Source: Frankiales bacterium
GTDB taxonomy: Bacteria > Actinomycetota > Actinomycetes > Mycobacteriales > SCTD01
Assembly: GCA_025465135.1 (NCBI GenBank)
Contig: JAODNA010000064.1
Location: 1-64,000, forward strand
Length of the DNA: 64,000 bases
Direction: 5' to 3'
The notes below the pieces were generated by a model, which saw only the letters and a program-made list of their open reading frames with translations, was not told the origin of the DNA and did no database searches. Position 1 is the stretch's first letter. The number at the start of each line of letters is the position of its first letter. The translations under genes were made by a program, and so were the position numbers. Below are positions 54,701 through 63,578 of this stretch, piece after piece.

Positions 54701-57164
54701 CCCCACCTTCACGGGGAAGGTCGACGGTGCGGTCAACAACGACGTGATCACCGCGTCGTACAGCAGCCTCGCCGGCCTGACGTCACCCATCGGCGGCTAT
54801 GTCATCGACGCGACGCTGACCGGTGCGGATCTGGGCAACTACGAGCTCAGCAACGTGTCCGGGATGCTCACGGTCAGCAAGGCCACGCTCTTGGTGACCC
54901 CCGGCGACCAGGGTCGGCCGTACGGCGACCCCGACCCCGCCTTCGCCTCGGTCATCAGCGGCCTCGCCACCGGCGACGCCCTCGTGTCGGCACCGGTCTG
55001 CTCGGTGGTCGTCACTCACGTCAACGTCGGCCAGTACCCGATCACCTGCCGCGGGACTGACGCTGGCTCGAACTACACCGTCGACGAGACGCCGACAGCG
55101 ATTCTCACCATCGACACCGCCCCGCTCACGGTGATGGCGGACAACCAGACCCGCGCCTATGGGCAGCCGAACCCAGAGCTGACCTATGCGGTCACGGGCC
55201 TGCACGCTCCGGACCAGCTCACGGCGCCGGCCGCCTGCTCGGTCAGCGGCGACACAGCGGTCGGGTCCTTCCCGATCAGGTGCGAGGGTGCCGCTGCAGG
55301 CCAGAACTACTCGATCAGCTACGTCGAGGGCTCGCTCAACGTCACCCGGGCCGTGGCCACCGTCACAGCGGATGGAGCCTCGACGATCTACGGAAAGCCG
55401 GCGCCGGCCTTCACCTCCCACACAGCCGGGTTGGTGCCGGGCGACAGCATGACCGCTCAGCCGAGGTGCGCCGTGACCGGACCGCACACGGCCGCCGCCG
55501 CCTACTCGATCACCTGCGACGGCGCAAACGCAGGCGGCAACTACACGATCGTGTACGTCGACGGCACCTACACCGTCACGAAGGCGCCGGGCGTCGTCAC
55601 CCCGAACCCGCAGACCAAGGTCTTCGGTGACAAGGACCCGGCGTTCAGCTACTCCGTCTCCGGGCTCCTGCCTGGTGAGTCGCTGGCGACCGAGCCGACC
55701 TGCGCTGTCGTGGGTGCCCACGCGAACGTGGCCAGCTACGACATCGGCTGCTCCGGTGCCGATGGTGGGAGCAACTACAGCGTCGACCAGAAAGCCACCG
55801 CGCCGCTCTTGGTCACGCGCAAGGCGGTCTCGCTGACGCCGAACAACCAGAGCACGACGTACGGCGACGCGGACCCGACGTTCACCTACAACGTCGCCGG
55901 CCTGCTCGGGGACGACAACCTCGTCACCGCGCCGACGTGCAGCGTGGTCGGCCCGCACTCCCAGGCCGGTCAATACCCGATCACCTGCACGGGTGCAGAC
56001 GCTGGTGGCAACTACACGGTCACCGCCACCGAGGCCACCCTGACCGTCAACCAGGCCGTCGTGACGGTCACGCCCGGCGACAAGACCCGGGTCTACGGCG
56101 CGGCAGACCCGGCCTTCACGCCCATCCTGACCGGGCTCGTCGGGGGCGACACGCTCCCGACCGCGCCGACCTGCACGGTTCGCGGTGCGCACATCAACGT
56201 CGGTAGCTACCCGATCGCTTGCGCCGGCGCTGCCGGCGGCCGCAACTACATCGTGGATCAGTCGGCGACCGCCGTTCTCACGGTGACGAAGGCCCCGCTC
56301 AGCGTCGTGGCGAACAGCTTCACCCGCCTGTACGACCAGGCGAACCCACCCTTCAGCGGTCAGGTGACGGGCGTCGTCAACGGCGACAGCATCGACGCTG
56401 CGTACAGCAGCGCCGCCGGCAAGACGACCGACGTCGGGGCCTACGGCATCACCGCAGCGCTGTCGGGTGCGGCGCTGGGCAACTACGCCGTCACCAACAC
56501 GCCGGGCACGCTGACCATCAACCAGATGGGCACCGTCCTGACGATCACGAGCTCCGCTGCTCAGCAGCTCGGTGGCGCAGTGCCGATCACGGCTCAACTC
56601 ACCGAGGCCGCGGGCGGCGCCGCGATCAGCACGCAACCGGTGACGATCACGGTCAACGGCGGGTCGAAGACGGCAAGCGGCAACCCCGCGACAGCCAGCT
56701 TCGCCCTGGCTAACGGCAGCTACCCCGTGACAGCAAGCTTCGCCGGCTCGAAGAACTACCTGAGCTCTGCTGCCTCTCAGACGCTCGTCGCCTTCCAGCG
56801 GACCGGGTTCGTCATCTGGGGCGGCAACGTCGGGGGCGTCGCGCCTGGCAGCACGGTGAGCTTCTGGGGCTCGAAGTGGTTCGACCAGGTCGTGAGCGGC
56901 AACGCGCAGCCCGCCAACGAGTTCAAGGGCTTCGCGAGCACCGTGACCGCGACCGGCTGGAACAGCACCGGCGGGGCCTCGAGCGGACCGCCGGCGACCA
57001 TCGGCCAGTACGTGTCGGTGATCGTGGCGACCAGCCTGACCAAGAGCGGCAGCACGATCGCGGGCAATATCAGCAAGGTAGCGGTCGTGAAGGTCACGAA
57101 CCCGGACAGCTACCGGCCGAGTCCCGGTGCTACGACCTCCGGCACGGTGTCCAGCCTGAGCTAG
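51777..57164 (+). CDS. giant secreted MBG-domain repeat protein
   Basis: Signal-peptide-like N-terminus; Cys-containing N-terminal domain; Big_1-like GQQVTFSVTGINAGATG...CTSDASGNVSFTYTDTNGAGDDTVTA; 15 repeats VTVTPGDKTRVYGAADPAFTPILTGL. Confidence 0.92.
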   Translation: MLRTSPTRTAPDGAAPSASATGRAPGGSGRQGGGRWRAIIASVAMLAASGAATTLTATAASATTPVPKVLINTATVSNGSSSLEAQQAAAAGFAVTFVSGAQWGAMTAADFGQYDALVVGDPTCGSVDASVTNNVSTWAPVVMGKAGGRTLAGNRVVVGTDPVFHRVYSGRTGADHLIQDGIAFAGAQPGRTGVYFDITCGGTPASITGALGALSAGTGAWTGGATSCGNNVSKIASNSKFDSLTSADMQAWGCSIHETFASWASDWYPLAIDIDSVAKPVCGNDTTSHAAVCGTPYILIAGSDIVVTSPNLKLTPATATNPAGSTHTVTANVLRAGAPLVGQQVTFSVTGINAGATGTCGTNANCTSDASGNVSFTYTDTNGAGDDTVTAAFRDSATGSNQSATAAVHWSAAPQTITVTPANRTITYGGSEPVFTSTSASSGSHTLTTPATCSVAGAHVNVGTYTITCSGATAPSGDTIVYNTGTLTINPAPFTVTAKNQTVAYGATVPVLDTVITGLPAGVTVNGPSCSTAASPPAGSYPITCSAADAGPNYRASYIDGTLTVVRAPATITADSKTRPYGAPNPELTYAVSGLQGSDALRVPPTCAVSGGMNAGTAPITCVGASAGPNYTLSYAPGSLTVSPAVITVTADSVSSTYGDKAPDFTATVRGLVAGDALRTPPSCDVSVPHTGANAYVVACSGADAGTNYTINYVNGTYTVAKANGIVTPDPKTRLYGAPDPTFTYSVSGLLAGESLTREPTCQVGVAHTDAGSYGIACTGADGGDNYTVDETATAPLVVQPRPMSVVPNNVTTTYGTAPIFTWTTDGLLTGDALIAPAVCGVEGEHSAAGTYPITCTGADAGGNYAIAVTKATLTVQPKNVTVTPSDATRVYGAADPAFTPSIDGLVGADSLPTPPSCSVMSAHDVVGSYDIVCAGADGGNNYTVNQAATATLTVTRAPLSVVADSFSRHYNQANPTFTGKVDGAVNNDVITASYSSLAGLTSPIGGYVIDATLTGADLGNYELSNVSGMLTVSKATLLVTPGDQGRPYGDPDPAFASVISGLATGDALVSAPVCSVVVTHVNVGQYPITCRGTDAGSNYTVDETPTAILTIDTAPLTVMADNQTRAYGQPNPELTYAVTGLHAPDQLTAPAACSVSGDTAVGSFPIRCEGAAAGQNYSISYVEGSLNVTRAVATVTADGASTIYGKPAPAFTSHTAGLVPGDSMTAQPRCAVTGPHTAAAAYSITCDGANAGGNYTIVYVDGTYTVTKAPGVVTPNPQTKVFGDKDPAFSYSVSGLLPGESLATEPTCAVVGAHANVASYDIGCSGADGGSNYSVDQKATAPLLVTRKAVSLTPNNQSTTYGDADPTFTYNVAGLLGDDNLVTAPTCSVVGPHSQAGQYPITCTGADAGGNYTVTATEATLTVNQAVVTVTPGDKTRVYGAADPAFTPILTGLVGGDTLPTAPTCTVRGAHINVGSYPIACAGAAGGRNYIVDQSATAVLTVTKAPLSVVANSFTRLYDQANPPFSGQVTGVVNGDSIDAAYSSAAGKTTDVGAYGITAALSGAALGNYAVTNTPGTLTINQMGTVLTITSSAAQQLGGAVPITAQLTEAAGGAAISTQPVTITVNGGSKTASGNPATASFALANGSYPVTASFAGSKNYLSSAASQTLVAFQRTGFVIWGGNVGGVAPGSTVSFWGSKWFDQVVSGNAQPANEFKGFASTVTATGWNSTGGASSGPPATIGQYVSVIVATSLTKSGSTIAGNISKVAVVKVTNPDSYRPSPGATTSGTVSSLS
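53024..56525 (+). repeat. 15-unit MBG repeat array
   Basis: Recurring xTVxxxxxTRxYGxxxPxFTxxxxGL...CxVxxxHxxxGxYxIxCxGAxAGxNYTxxY units of ~78 aa. Confidence 0.9.
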
Positions 57165-57185
57165 TCCGCAGCAGTCCCAGTCCCA

Positions 57186-57220
57186 CCGAGAGCGGCGCCG
57201 GAACCCGGCGCCGCTCTCGG
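57186..57220 (+). terminator. strong hairpin terminator after MBG protein gene
   Basis: CCGAGAGCGGCGCCGG-AAC-CCGGCGCCGCTCTCGG, perfect 16-bp stem, 3-nt loop. Confidence 0.8.
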
Positions 57221-57259
57221 CGTTCGGTCACCTCGGAGTAGGAGCCGGCGGCGGCTGGG

Positions 57260-57361
57260 CTAGCGGTCGTCGCGCAGGAGTCGGTAGACGAGGTAGATCG
57301 CGCCCGCCCCGAGTGCGAGCAGCGCGGCCACCAGGACGAGTCCGTGCACGACGCCGATCAC
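57260..57361 (-). CDS. 33-aa single-TM small protein (not in ORF track)
   Basis: Reverse strand reads VIGVVHGLVLVAALLALGAGAIYLVYRLLRDDR*: hydrophobic helix plus charged tail, GTG start. Confidence 0.45.
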   Translation of the reverse strand: MIGVVHGLVLVAALLALGAGAIYLVYRLLRDDR

Positions 57362-57384
57362 CCGCGCACCGTAACGTTCGGGCC

Positions 57385-57744
57385 ATGAGGCGGCTGGTGG
57401 TGAAGGCCACAGCAGGCGCGGACGCGCCGGAGCGGTGCGCCCAGGCCTTCACGGTCGCCGCGATGGCCATCGCCGCGGGCGCGGAGGTCTCGCTCTGGCT
57501 CACCGGCGAGGCCAGCTGGTTCGCCCTGGAAGGCCGTGCGGAGGCCTTCGCGCTGCCGCACAGCGCGCCACTCGCGGAGCTTCGCGACGCCGTGCTGGCC
57601 GGTGGCCGGGTCGTGCTCTGCACCCAGTGCGCCACCCGTCGCGGGATCAGCAGCGAGGACCTGCTCCCGGCAGTGGTCGTGGCGGGTGCGGCAGCCTTCG
57701 TCGAAGAGGTCCTGGCCGAGGGCACGCAGGCCCTCGTCTACTGA
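57385..57744 (+). CDS. DsrE family protein
   Basis: MRRLVVKATAGADAPERCAQAFTVAAMAIAAGAEVSLWLTGEASWFAL...VVLCTQCATRRGI...AFVEEVL. Confidence 0.85.
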   Translation: MRRLVVKATAGADAPERCAQAFTVAAMAIAAGAEVSLWLTGEASWFALEGRAEAFALPHSAPLAELRDAVLAGGRVVLCTQCATRRGISSEDLLPAVVVAGAAAFVEEVLAEGTQALVY

Positions 57745-58781
57745 TCCTCGTCGTCCTCGTCGCGCCGCCGGCTGCGCTTCTTGGCGAAGAACCAGAAGAA
57801 GAACAGCAGGACGAGCAGGATGCCGATCAGCCCACCGGCGATCGGGATCAGGACGCGACGGTCCTTCGCGAGCGGGATGTTCTTGGCCTTCACCGGTGGC
57901 GCCTTCGCCCCGGCCGCGTCGGGCCAGGTCAAGGGGGCCTCCGCCCGACGCTGGAGCAAGCCGGAGTGCAGGGTCAGGCGGGCGGTCCACGGGCCGCCGC
58001 GGATCGCCGTGGCCAGCGGGACGACCACCGGCTCCGTGTCACCGGGTGCGAGCGTCGTGCCGAGCGTGGCGGGATACGGGCCGCCCGACAGGCCACCGGG
58101 TCCGTCGCGGAGCGTGAGCACCCCGGACATGTCCAGGGCGCGGTCACCGGTGTTGTGCACCTGCGCGGTGGCGAGGGGCGTGCCGTCCGCCGCGCGCGAG
58201 GCCTGCAGCGTGTCGATGGTGAAGTCGCTGCGGGGCGCGCGCGGACCGCCGACGTCGAGGTAGACCCGGATGCCCACGCGGCTCGCGACCGCCACTCCGC
58301 TCCTGGTCGGGCGGGCCGGCAGCTCGGCCAGCAGCACGGCGTACCGCTCGGCGCCCGTTGCGGACGCGGGGATGGCGAACGAGGCGGTGGCGAAGCGCTG
58401 CTCGCCCGAGGGGACGGTGACGACAGCCGGCGCGACCGCGATCCAGGACGACAGCTCGTTGTCCGCGCGTCCCTCGACGATCGTGAAGGTTCCGTTGGCG
58501 ATCCCCGCGGCGCCGGCGTACAGGCGGACCGTGATGGGCTGGCTGGTGCCGTTGCACACCCTGAACCGGCGCGTGAAGCGGGCGCCCGGCTGCACGTGGT
58601 CGATCACGTAGCTGTGCGCCCGAGGGTCGCGGACCGTGCCCGGGACGTCGGCCAAGCCGATGCCGAGGCCGGGGTTGCAGACGCCTACGCGAGGAGGCGC
58701 TGCGGTCGCCGGCATGCCGGGAGCCGCCGCGAGGATCGCGGCGGCTCCCAGAACGAGAAGGAAGGTGCGCTTACGAGACAC
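57738..58781 (-). CDS. DUF916-like (WxL-interacting/peptidoglycan-binding-like) membrane-anchored protein 1
   Basis: DPRAHSYVIDHVQPGARFTRRFRVCNGTSQPITVRLYAGAAGIANGTFTI...NELSSWIAV...ERYAVLLAEL; C-terminal TM and KKRSRRR tail. Confidence 0.75.
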   Translation of the reverse strand: MSRKRTFLLVLGAAAILAAAPGMPATAAPPRVGVCNPGLGIGLADVPGTVRDPRAHSYVIDHVQPGARFTRRFRVCNGTSQPITVRLYAGAAGIANGTFTIVEGRADNELSSWIAVAPAVVTVPSGEQRFATASFAIPASATGAERYAVLLAELPARPTRSGVAVASRVGIRVYLDVGGPRAPRSDFTIDTLQASRAADGTPLATAQVHNTGDRALDMSGVLTLRDGPGGLSGGPYPATLGTTLAPGDTEPVVVPLATAIRGGPWTARLTLHSGLLQRRAEAPLTWPDAAGAKAPPVKAKNIPLAKDRRVLIPIAGGLIGILLVLLFFFWFFAKKRSRRRDEDDEDQ

Positions 58782-59352
58782 TCTGCGTGACGGTACCGGT
58801 GTAGACCCCGCCCGGCTGGTCAGCAGGCACCGTGAGCCGCAGCATGGGCACGAACGTGACGACGCTGGGCCCCGTCGCCACCGCAGTGACGAGGTTCGCG
58901 CCGTTCGCCACCGGAGCGTTGGCGCCGCTCGCCGTCGTACCGTTGGAGTAGGTGAGGGCCGCCAGACCGGGAACGGTGCCGGTCGGGTTCACGTAGAACT
59001 TGGCACCGGCGGCCGGGATCGCGGCGGGACCGGCCACGGCGGGCGTGAACTGGCTTGCGGTCGCCTTCGAGGTCCAGCCGGCCGATGACAGACGCGTGTC
59101 CGTGACGACGGTCGGACCGAGGTTCACGTCCGCAAGAGCACTCGCCGCGGCGGTGACGGTGCCCGATGTGCCGACGGCTGTTGGCGAGACGAGGATCGAC
59201 AGGCTGCCGTCGATGACGGTCACGCTGACCGTCGTGCAGTTGCCCGCGAGGGTCTGCGCCGCGGTGCACGTGTCGGCGTTCGCAGGTGCCGCCAGCAGCG
59301 CCAGCCCGGCAACGGCAGCCGCCGCGGCGGCGACGAGGTTGGCCTTACGCAT
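58771..59352 (-). CDS. secreted WxL-like protein 1
   Basis: Signal peptide; VTVIDGSLSILV...; C-terminus PMLRLTVPADQPGGVYTGTVTQSVS; overlaps start of the DUF916-like gene. Confidence 0.65.
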   Translation of the reverse strand: MRKANLVAAAAAAVAGLALLAAPANADTCTAAQTLAGNCTTVSVTVIDGSLSILVSPTAVGTSGTVTAAASALADVNLGPTVVTDTRLSSAGWTSKATASQFTPAVAGPAAIPAAGAKFYVNPTGTVPGLAALTYSNGTTASGANAPVANGANLVTAVATGPSVVTFVPMLRLTVPADQPGGVYTGTVTQSVS

Positions 59353-59823
59353 GATTGCTCCTGTGCGGCAGTCTGCGTCACGATCTGTGACCTCTCCACC
59401 ATCGGCGCCCCACTGACCCAGCCGTATGACGAGGACTAGCCATCTTGACTAGGCCGTACGGCGCAAACAGGTGAGCCGGCTTGTCCGGATCACGGTCGTT
59501 TCGTGGCAGCAGACGTGGCGCCGTCGTCGCTCGTCGCGCCGGCGGCCGTACTGCAGCACCACCAGTAAGAGAGCCTCGGCACGAGCCGGCCAGCTGGCGA
59601 TGACCGGGACGGCCGCCGGGTCATCGCAGGTGGCCCCTGACCGCCGTCCCTGACGACTCCGGGAAGGCCCGGCCAGGACAGGCGCGGCCGGGTCGTGGCG
59701 CCTGGTTCGGCGTACGCAACTCAGGACATCGCCATCCCTAGTGCCGCGAACTCAGGAGCAAACGGAGTAGCGCGCTCGACTGAGCGGCGTCTTTCCGAGA
59801 TGACTACAAGAGACCATGCGGAT

Positions 59824-59876
59824 GGGGGAGGTGAACCCCGATGCAGTTAGGGCGATCGGAAAACTCCGACTAACCC
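59824..59876 (+). promoter_or_regulatory. structured 5' leader upstream of WxL-like gene
   Basis: Two hairpins: GGGG-aggtgaa-CCCC (59824-59838) and GTTAG-ggcga-TCGGA-aaac-TCCGA-CTAAC (59847-59875), ending ~16 nt before the start codon. Confidence 0.4.
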
Positions 59877-59891
59877 AGAAGGACACCCACC

Positions 59892-60443
59892 ATGCGTCGT
59901 ATGAAGACCGTCTCCGCCGTCATCGCCGCCGCGAGCCTCGCGATGGTGGGCTTCGGTGCCACCGCGGCCAACGCCGCGTCCGGTTCGACCACCGCGACCT
60001 TCACGGTCAACGGAACGGGCCTGAGCATCTCCGTTCCCGGCACCGCCACCCTCGGCAGTGCCAACACGGGCGCCGCCAGCGTCCTCGGTGCGCCGCTCGG
60101 CGCCGTCACCGTCACGGACGGCCGCGGCCTCCTGCTCGCCACCTGGGCAACCACCGTGTCGACCACGACCTTCACGACCGGCTCGGGTGCGGCGACGAAC
60201 CAGCAGGTCACCGCTGCCAACGTCACGTACAACCCGGGCCTGCTGGCCAGCGCGACCACGACGGGTACCGGCGTCTTCGTCCCGGGCACGCCCGGGGCGA
60301 TCAGCGGCGGCCTCACTGCCGGCTCCTGGACCGTCGGCTCGGGTAACAACACTGCAAGCTGGAACCCGACGCTGTCGTTCACACTGGCGTCCGACCAGGT
60401 TGCCGGCACCTACACCGGAACGGTCACTCACTCGGTGACGTAG
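59892..60443 (+). CDS. secreted WxL-like protein 2
   Basis: Signal peptide; LSISVPGTATLGSANTG...VTVTDGRGLLLATWATTVSTTTF...WNPTLSFTLASDQVAGTYTGTVTHSVT. Confidence 0.7.
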   Translation: MRRMKTVSAVIAAASLAMVGFGATAANAASGSTTATFTVNGTGLSISVPGTATLGSANTGAASVLGAPLGAVTVTDGRGLLLATWATTVSTTTFTTGSGAATNQQVTAANVTYNPGLLASATTTGTGVFVPGTPGAISGGLTAGSWTVGSGNNTASWNPTLSFTLASDQVAGTYTGTVTHSVT

Positions 60444-60459
60444 CGGTACAACTACCTGC

Positions 60460-61497
60460 ATGAAGAAGGTTCTCGTCGTACTGCTGGTGGCCGGGGCTCT
60501 CGCCCCGGCCACTGGCGCGTTCGCAGCACCTGGCCCGAGCAGCGGCGGGGTCAGCATCCGATTGGGTGAGGCGCCCGTCGCACGCCGAGCCGACCCGCGC
60601 GCGAACAGCTACATCATCGACCATGTCAAACCGGGCACGAGCATCCAGCGCAAGGTCATCGTCACCGACAACGCCAAGCAACCGCTGACTGTCTCTCTGT
60701 ACAGCGGAGCAGCTGAGATCAAGTCCGGCGAGTTCTTCCCGTCGGCCGGGCGCACCGCCAATGAGCTGTCTTCCTGGACCACCGTGTCGACCCCTTCCGT
60801 CAGTCTCCAGCCCGGCGCCGAGCAGACCGTCGAAGCGACGATCGCGGTGCCCGCCAAGGCGTCATCGGGTGAGCGGTACGCCGTGGTCTGGGCCGAGATC
60901 AAGTCGTCCGGCTCAAGCGGAGTCATCCAGGCAAACCGCGTAGGCATCCGCATCTACCTCTCGGTCGGCCCCGGCGGTGAGCCACCCAGTGACTTCACCG
61001 TCGACACGCTGCAGGCGAACCGGTTGCCGGACGGTCAGCCTGTGGTCTATGCCCTCGTCCACAACACCGGCGGCCGCGCTCTCGACATGAGCGGCTCGCT
61101 GCAGCTCACCAAGGGCCCGGGTGGCCTGAGCGCGGGCCCCTTCCTGGCGAAGCTGGGGACGACGCTGGGGATCAAGGACACCGAGCCGGTGACCGTCCTG
61201 CTCGACAAGGCCTTGCCGGCCGGACCCTGGTCGGCACGGATCGATCTCGTGAGCGGTCTGACCAAGCGCGCGGCAACGGCCACGATCACGTTTCCCGCCG
61301 CAGCGGGAGCGGGCAATGACGCCAGCGCCGCTCCGGTGGTGCTGCAGCAGAACAGCTCGAAGCGCGGGCTGCCGCTGGTCCCCATCCTGGCCGGCGTCGG
61401 CGGCGCAGCAGTGCTGGGCTTCCTGGTCCTGGTCGTGTTCAAGCGGCCGAAGCGTCGCGGTGCGAAGGGCGGATCGCACGCGCGGCATGGTCGCTGA
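60460..61497 (+). CDS. DUF916-like membrane-anchored protein 2
   Basis: DPRANSYIIDHVKPGTSIQRKVIVTDNAKQPLTVSLYSGAAEIKSGEF...NELSSWTTV...ERYAVVWAEI; C-terminal TM plus basic tail. Confidence 0.78.
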   Translation: MKKVLVVLLVAGALAPATGAFAAPGPSSGGVSIRLGEAPVARRADPRANSYIIDHVKPGTSIQRKVIVTDNAKQPLTVSLYSGAAEIKSGEFFPSAGRTANELSSWTTVSTPSVSLQPGAEQTVEATIAVPAKASSGERYAVVWAEIKSSGSSGVIQANRVGIRIYLSVGPGGEPPSDFTVDTLQANRLPDGQPVVYALVHNTGGRALDMSGSLQLTKGPGGLSAGPFLAKLGTTLGIKDTEPVTVLLDKALPAGPWSARIDLVSGLTKRAATATITFPAAAGAGNDASAAPVVLQQNSSKRGLPLVPILAGVGGAAVLGFLVLVVFKRPKRRGAKGGSHARHGR

Positions 61498-61503
61498 GGC
61501 ACC

Positions 61504-62034
61504 TCATACGACGCTGTGCGTGATCGTGCCGCTGTAGGTGCCGGCAACGTTGCCGGCGCCGACGGCAACGGAGATCTGCGGGTTCCACGACACCGAGGTG
61601 CTTGCTGCGATCGACGTTCCGGTGCAGCTGAACGCCGTCTGGGCCACCGCGAGGGTGACGGCGACCGTCTGACCGGCAACGCACGCGCCGGCCGCGAAGC
61701 CGCTGGTCGCCGTCGCCGATCGGGAGAGGTAGGAAACCGACGACGCAGGCACCCGCTCGGCCGCTGAACCCGCACCGGTGGAGAAGCCCGACGTCGAGAC
61801 GGTTGCCGTCCACGTGGCGACGTGCGGCAACGTCGAGGAGGTCGCCACCGTGATGGTGCCGAGGCTGGCAGTGATGGTCCGCGCGCCGGTGGCGACCGAC
61901 CCGAACGACGCCGAGCCAGGCACGGAGATCGACAGACCCGGCGCCGATGCGTAGGCGGGCGGCGTCGGCAGGACGAGGGCAGCACAGAGCAGGCCGACGG
62001 CGATGCCGCCGACACGGACCCGGCCGCGGCGCAT
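61504..62034 (-). CDS. secreted WxL-like protein 3
   Basis: Signal peptide; LSISVPGSASFGSVATG...HVATWTATVSTSGFSTGAGSA...WNPQISVAVGAGNVAGTYSGTITHSVV. Confidence 0.7.
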   Translation of the reverse strand: MRRGRVRVGGIAVGLLCAALVLPTPPAYASAPGLSISVPGSASFGSVATGARTITASLGTITVATSSTLPHVATWTATVSTSGFSTGAGSAAERVPASSVSYLSRSATATSGFAAGACVAGQTVAVTLAVAQTAFSCTGTSIAASTSVSWNPQISVAVGAGNVAGTYSGTITHSVV

Positions 62035-62090
62035 TCCGACCTGCCTCCTTCCCGTCGTACATCGTCCGCTATGGCGCCGCGCATGAGCGG

Positions 62091-62135
62091 AAAAAAGCGA
62101 CGGCCCGGCTCCCCTTTCGGGAAACCGGGCCGTCG
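62091..62135 (-). terminator. intrinsic terminator of the sulfurtransferase/SseC operon
   Basis: Minus strand CGACGGCCCGG-TTTCCCGAAAGGGGAG-CCGGGCCGTCG-CTTTTTT: 11-bp stem plus U-tract. Confidence 0.85.
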
Positions 62136-62146
62136 TGCGTCGCGTG

Positions 62147-62448
62147 CTAGGCGGGGACCTCGACGTCGGTCTCGACGACGTCGCCGAGAACCGCGGTCAC
62201 CGCCGTGTCGAGGGGCGCCGCCTTCGGGGCGAGCGTGCGCAGCGTCCAGTCGCCCGGAGCGGCGAAGAAGCGAAACGCCCCCGTCGCCGACGTGACGACC
62301 TCCGCGGTGAACTCCCCACTGCTGTCGAGCAGCCGGACGTAGGCGCCGCCGAGCGGCGAGCCACCGCGCGACACCGTCCCCTGCACGATCGATTCCTTGG
62401 CCACGTCAATGCCTTCCAGGTCGAGGGTCTGCGCGGGGGCTCCGCACA

Positions 62449-62449
<1 letters not shown>
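62147..62449 (-). CDS. sseC: DUF1416 protein (SseC-like)
   Basis: MCGAPAQTLDLEGIDVAKESIVQGTVSRGGSPLGGAYVRLLDSSGEFTAEVVTSATGAFRFFAAPGDWTLR; directly follows rhodanese gene as in mycobacteria. Confidence 0.88.
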
Positions 62450-63285
<836 letters not shown>

Positions 63286-63471
63286 AACGTCGTTTTCTCC
63301 TCTAGATGGTGGTGGTCACGCCAAGCGGCGGACCACCGCGGGGAACGTCAAAGATCGGAATGCTGAGCATCGCCCAGGTGGGCCGTGCGGCGCCAGAGGC
63401 ATCACGCACGAAGTGCTCCAGTACATCAGCACACGAAGTGCGCGCGAAGTGCGATCGGATGCGCAGGTGCG

Positions 63472-63558
63472 TCAGCGGACGCGGGTGCCCGGTCGACACA
63501 GGCAGCTGCCCACGCGGCACAGGTCGACCGCGCGGCGGGAGGTGAGGCGAATGCCCAT
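63472..63558 (-). CDS. 28-aa Cys-rich putative leader peptide (not in ORF track)
   Basis: Reverse strand reads MGIRLTSRRAVDLCRVGSCLCRPGTRVR*, resembling actinobacterial LTxRRxxDLCRVxxCxCR leader peptides upstream of sulfur genes. Confidence 0.75.
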   Translation of the reverse strand: MGIRLTSRRAVDLCRVGSCLCRPGTRVR

Positions 63559-63578
63559 AGCCCACAGACTACCGGCGG

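Noticed and set aside
51831-56636. Minus-strand ORFs 51831-53846 (671 aa) and 54783-56636 (617 aa)
   Set aside because: Antisense shadows of the MBG array; apparent periodicity only mirrors the sense repeats.
57745-58790. Plus-strand ORF 57435-58790 (451 aa)
   Set aside because: Overlaps DsrE in another frame and is antisense to the DUF916-like gene; low-complexity RG-rich.
63302-63565. 87-aa minus ORF upstream of the rhodanese gene
   Set aside because: Different frame from the well-supported Cys-rich leader peptide; Pro/Arg-rich with no recognisable motif.
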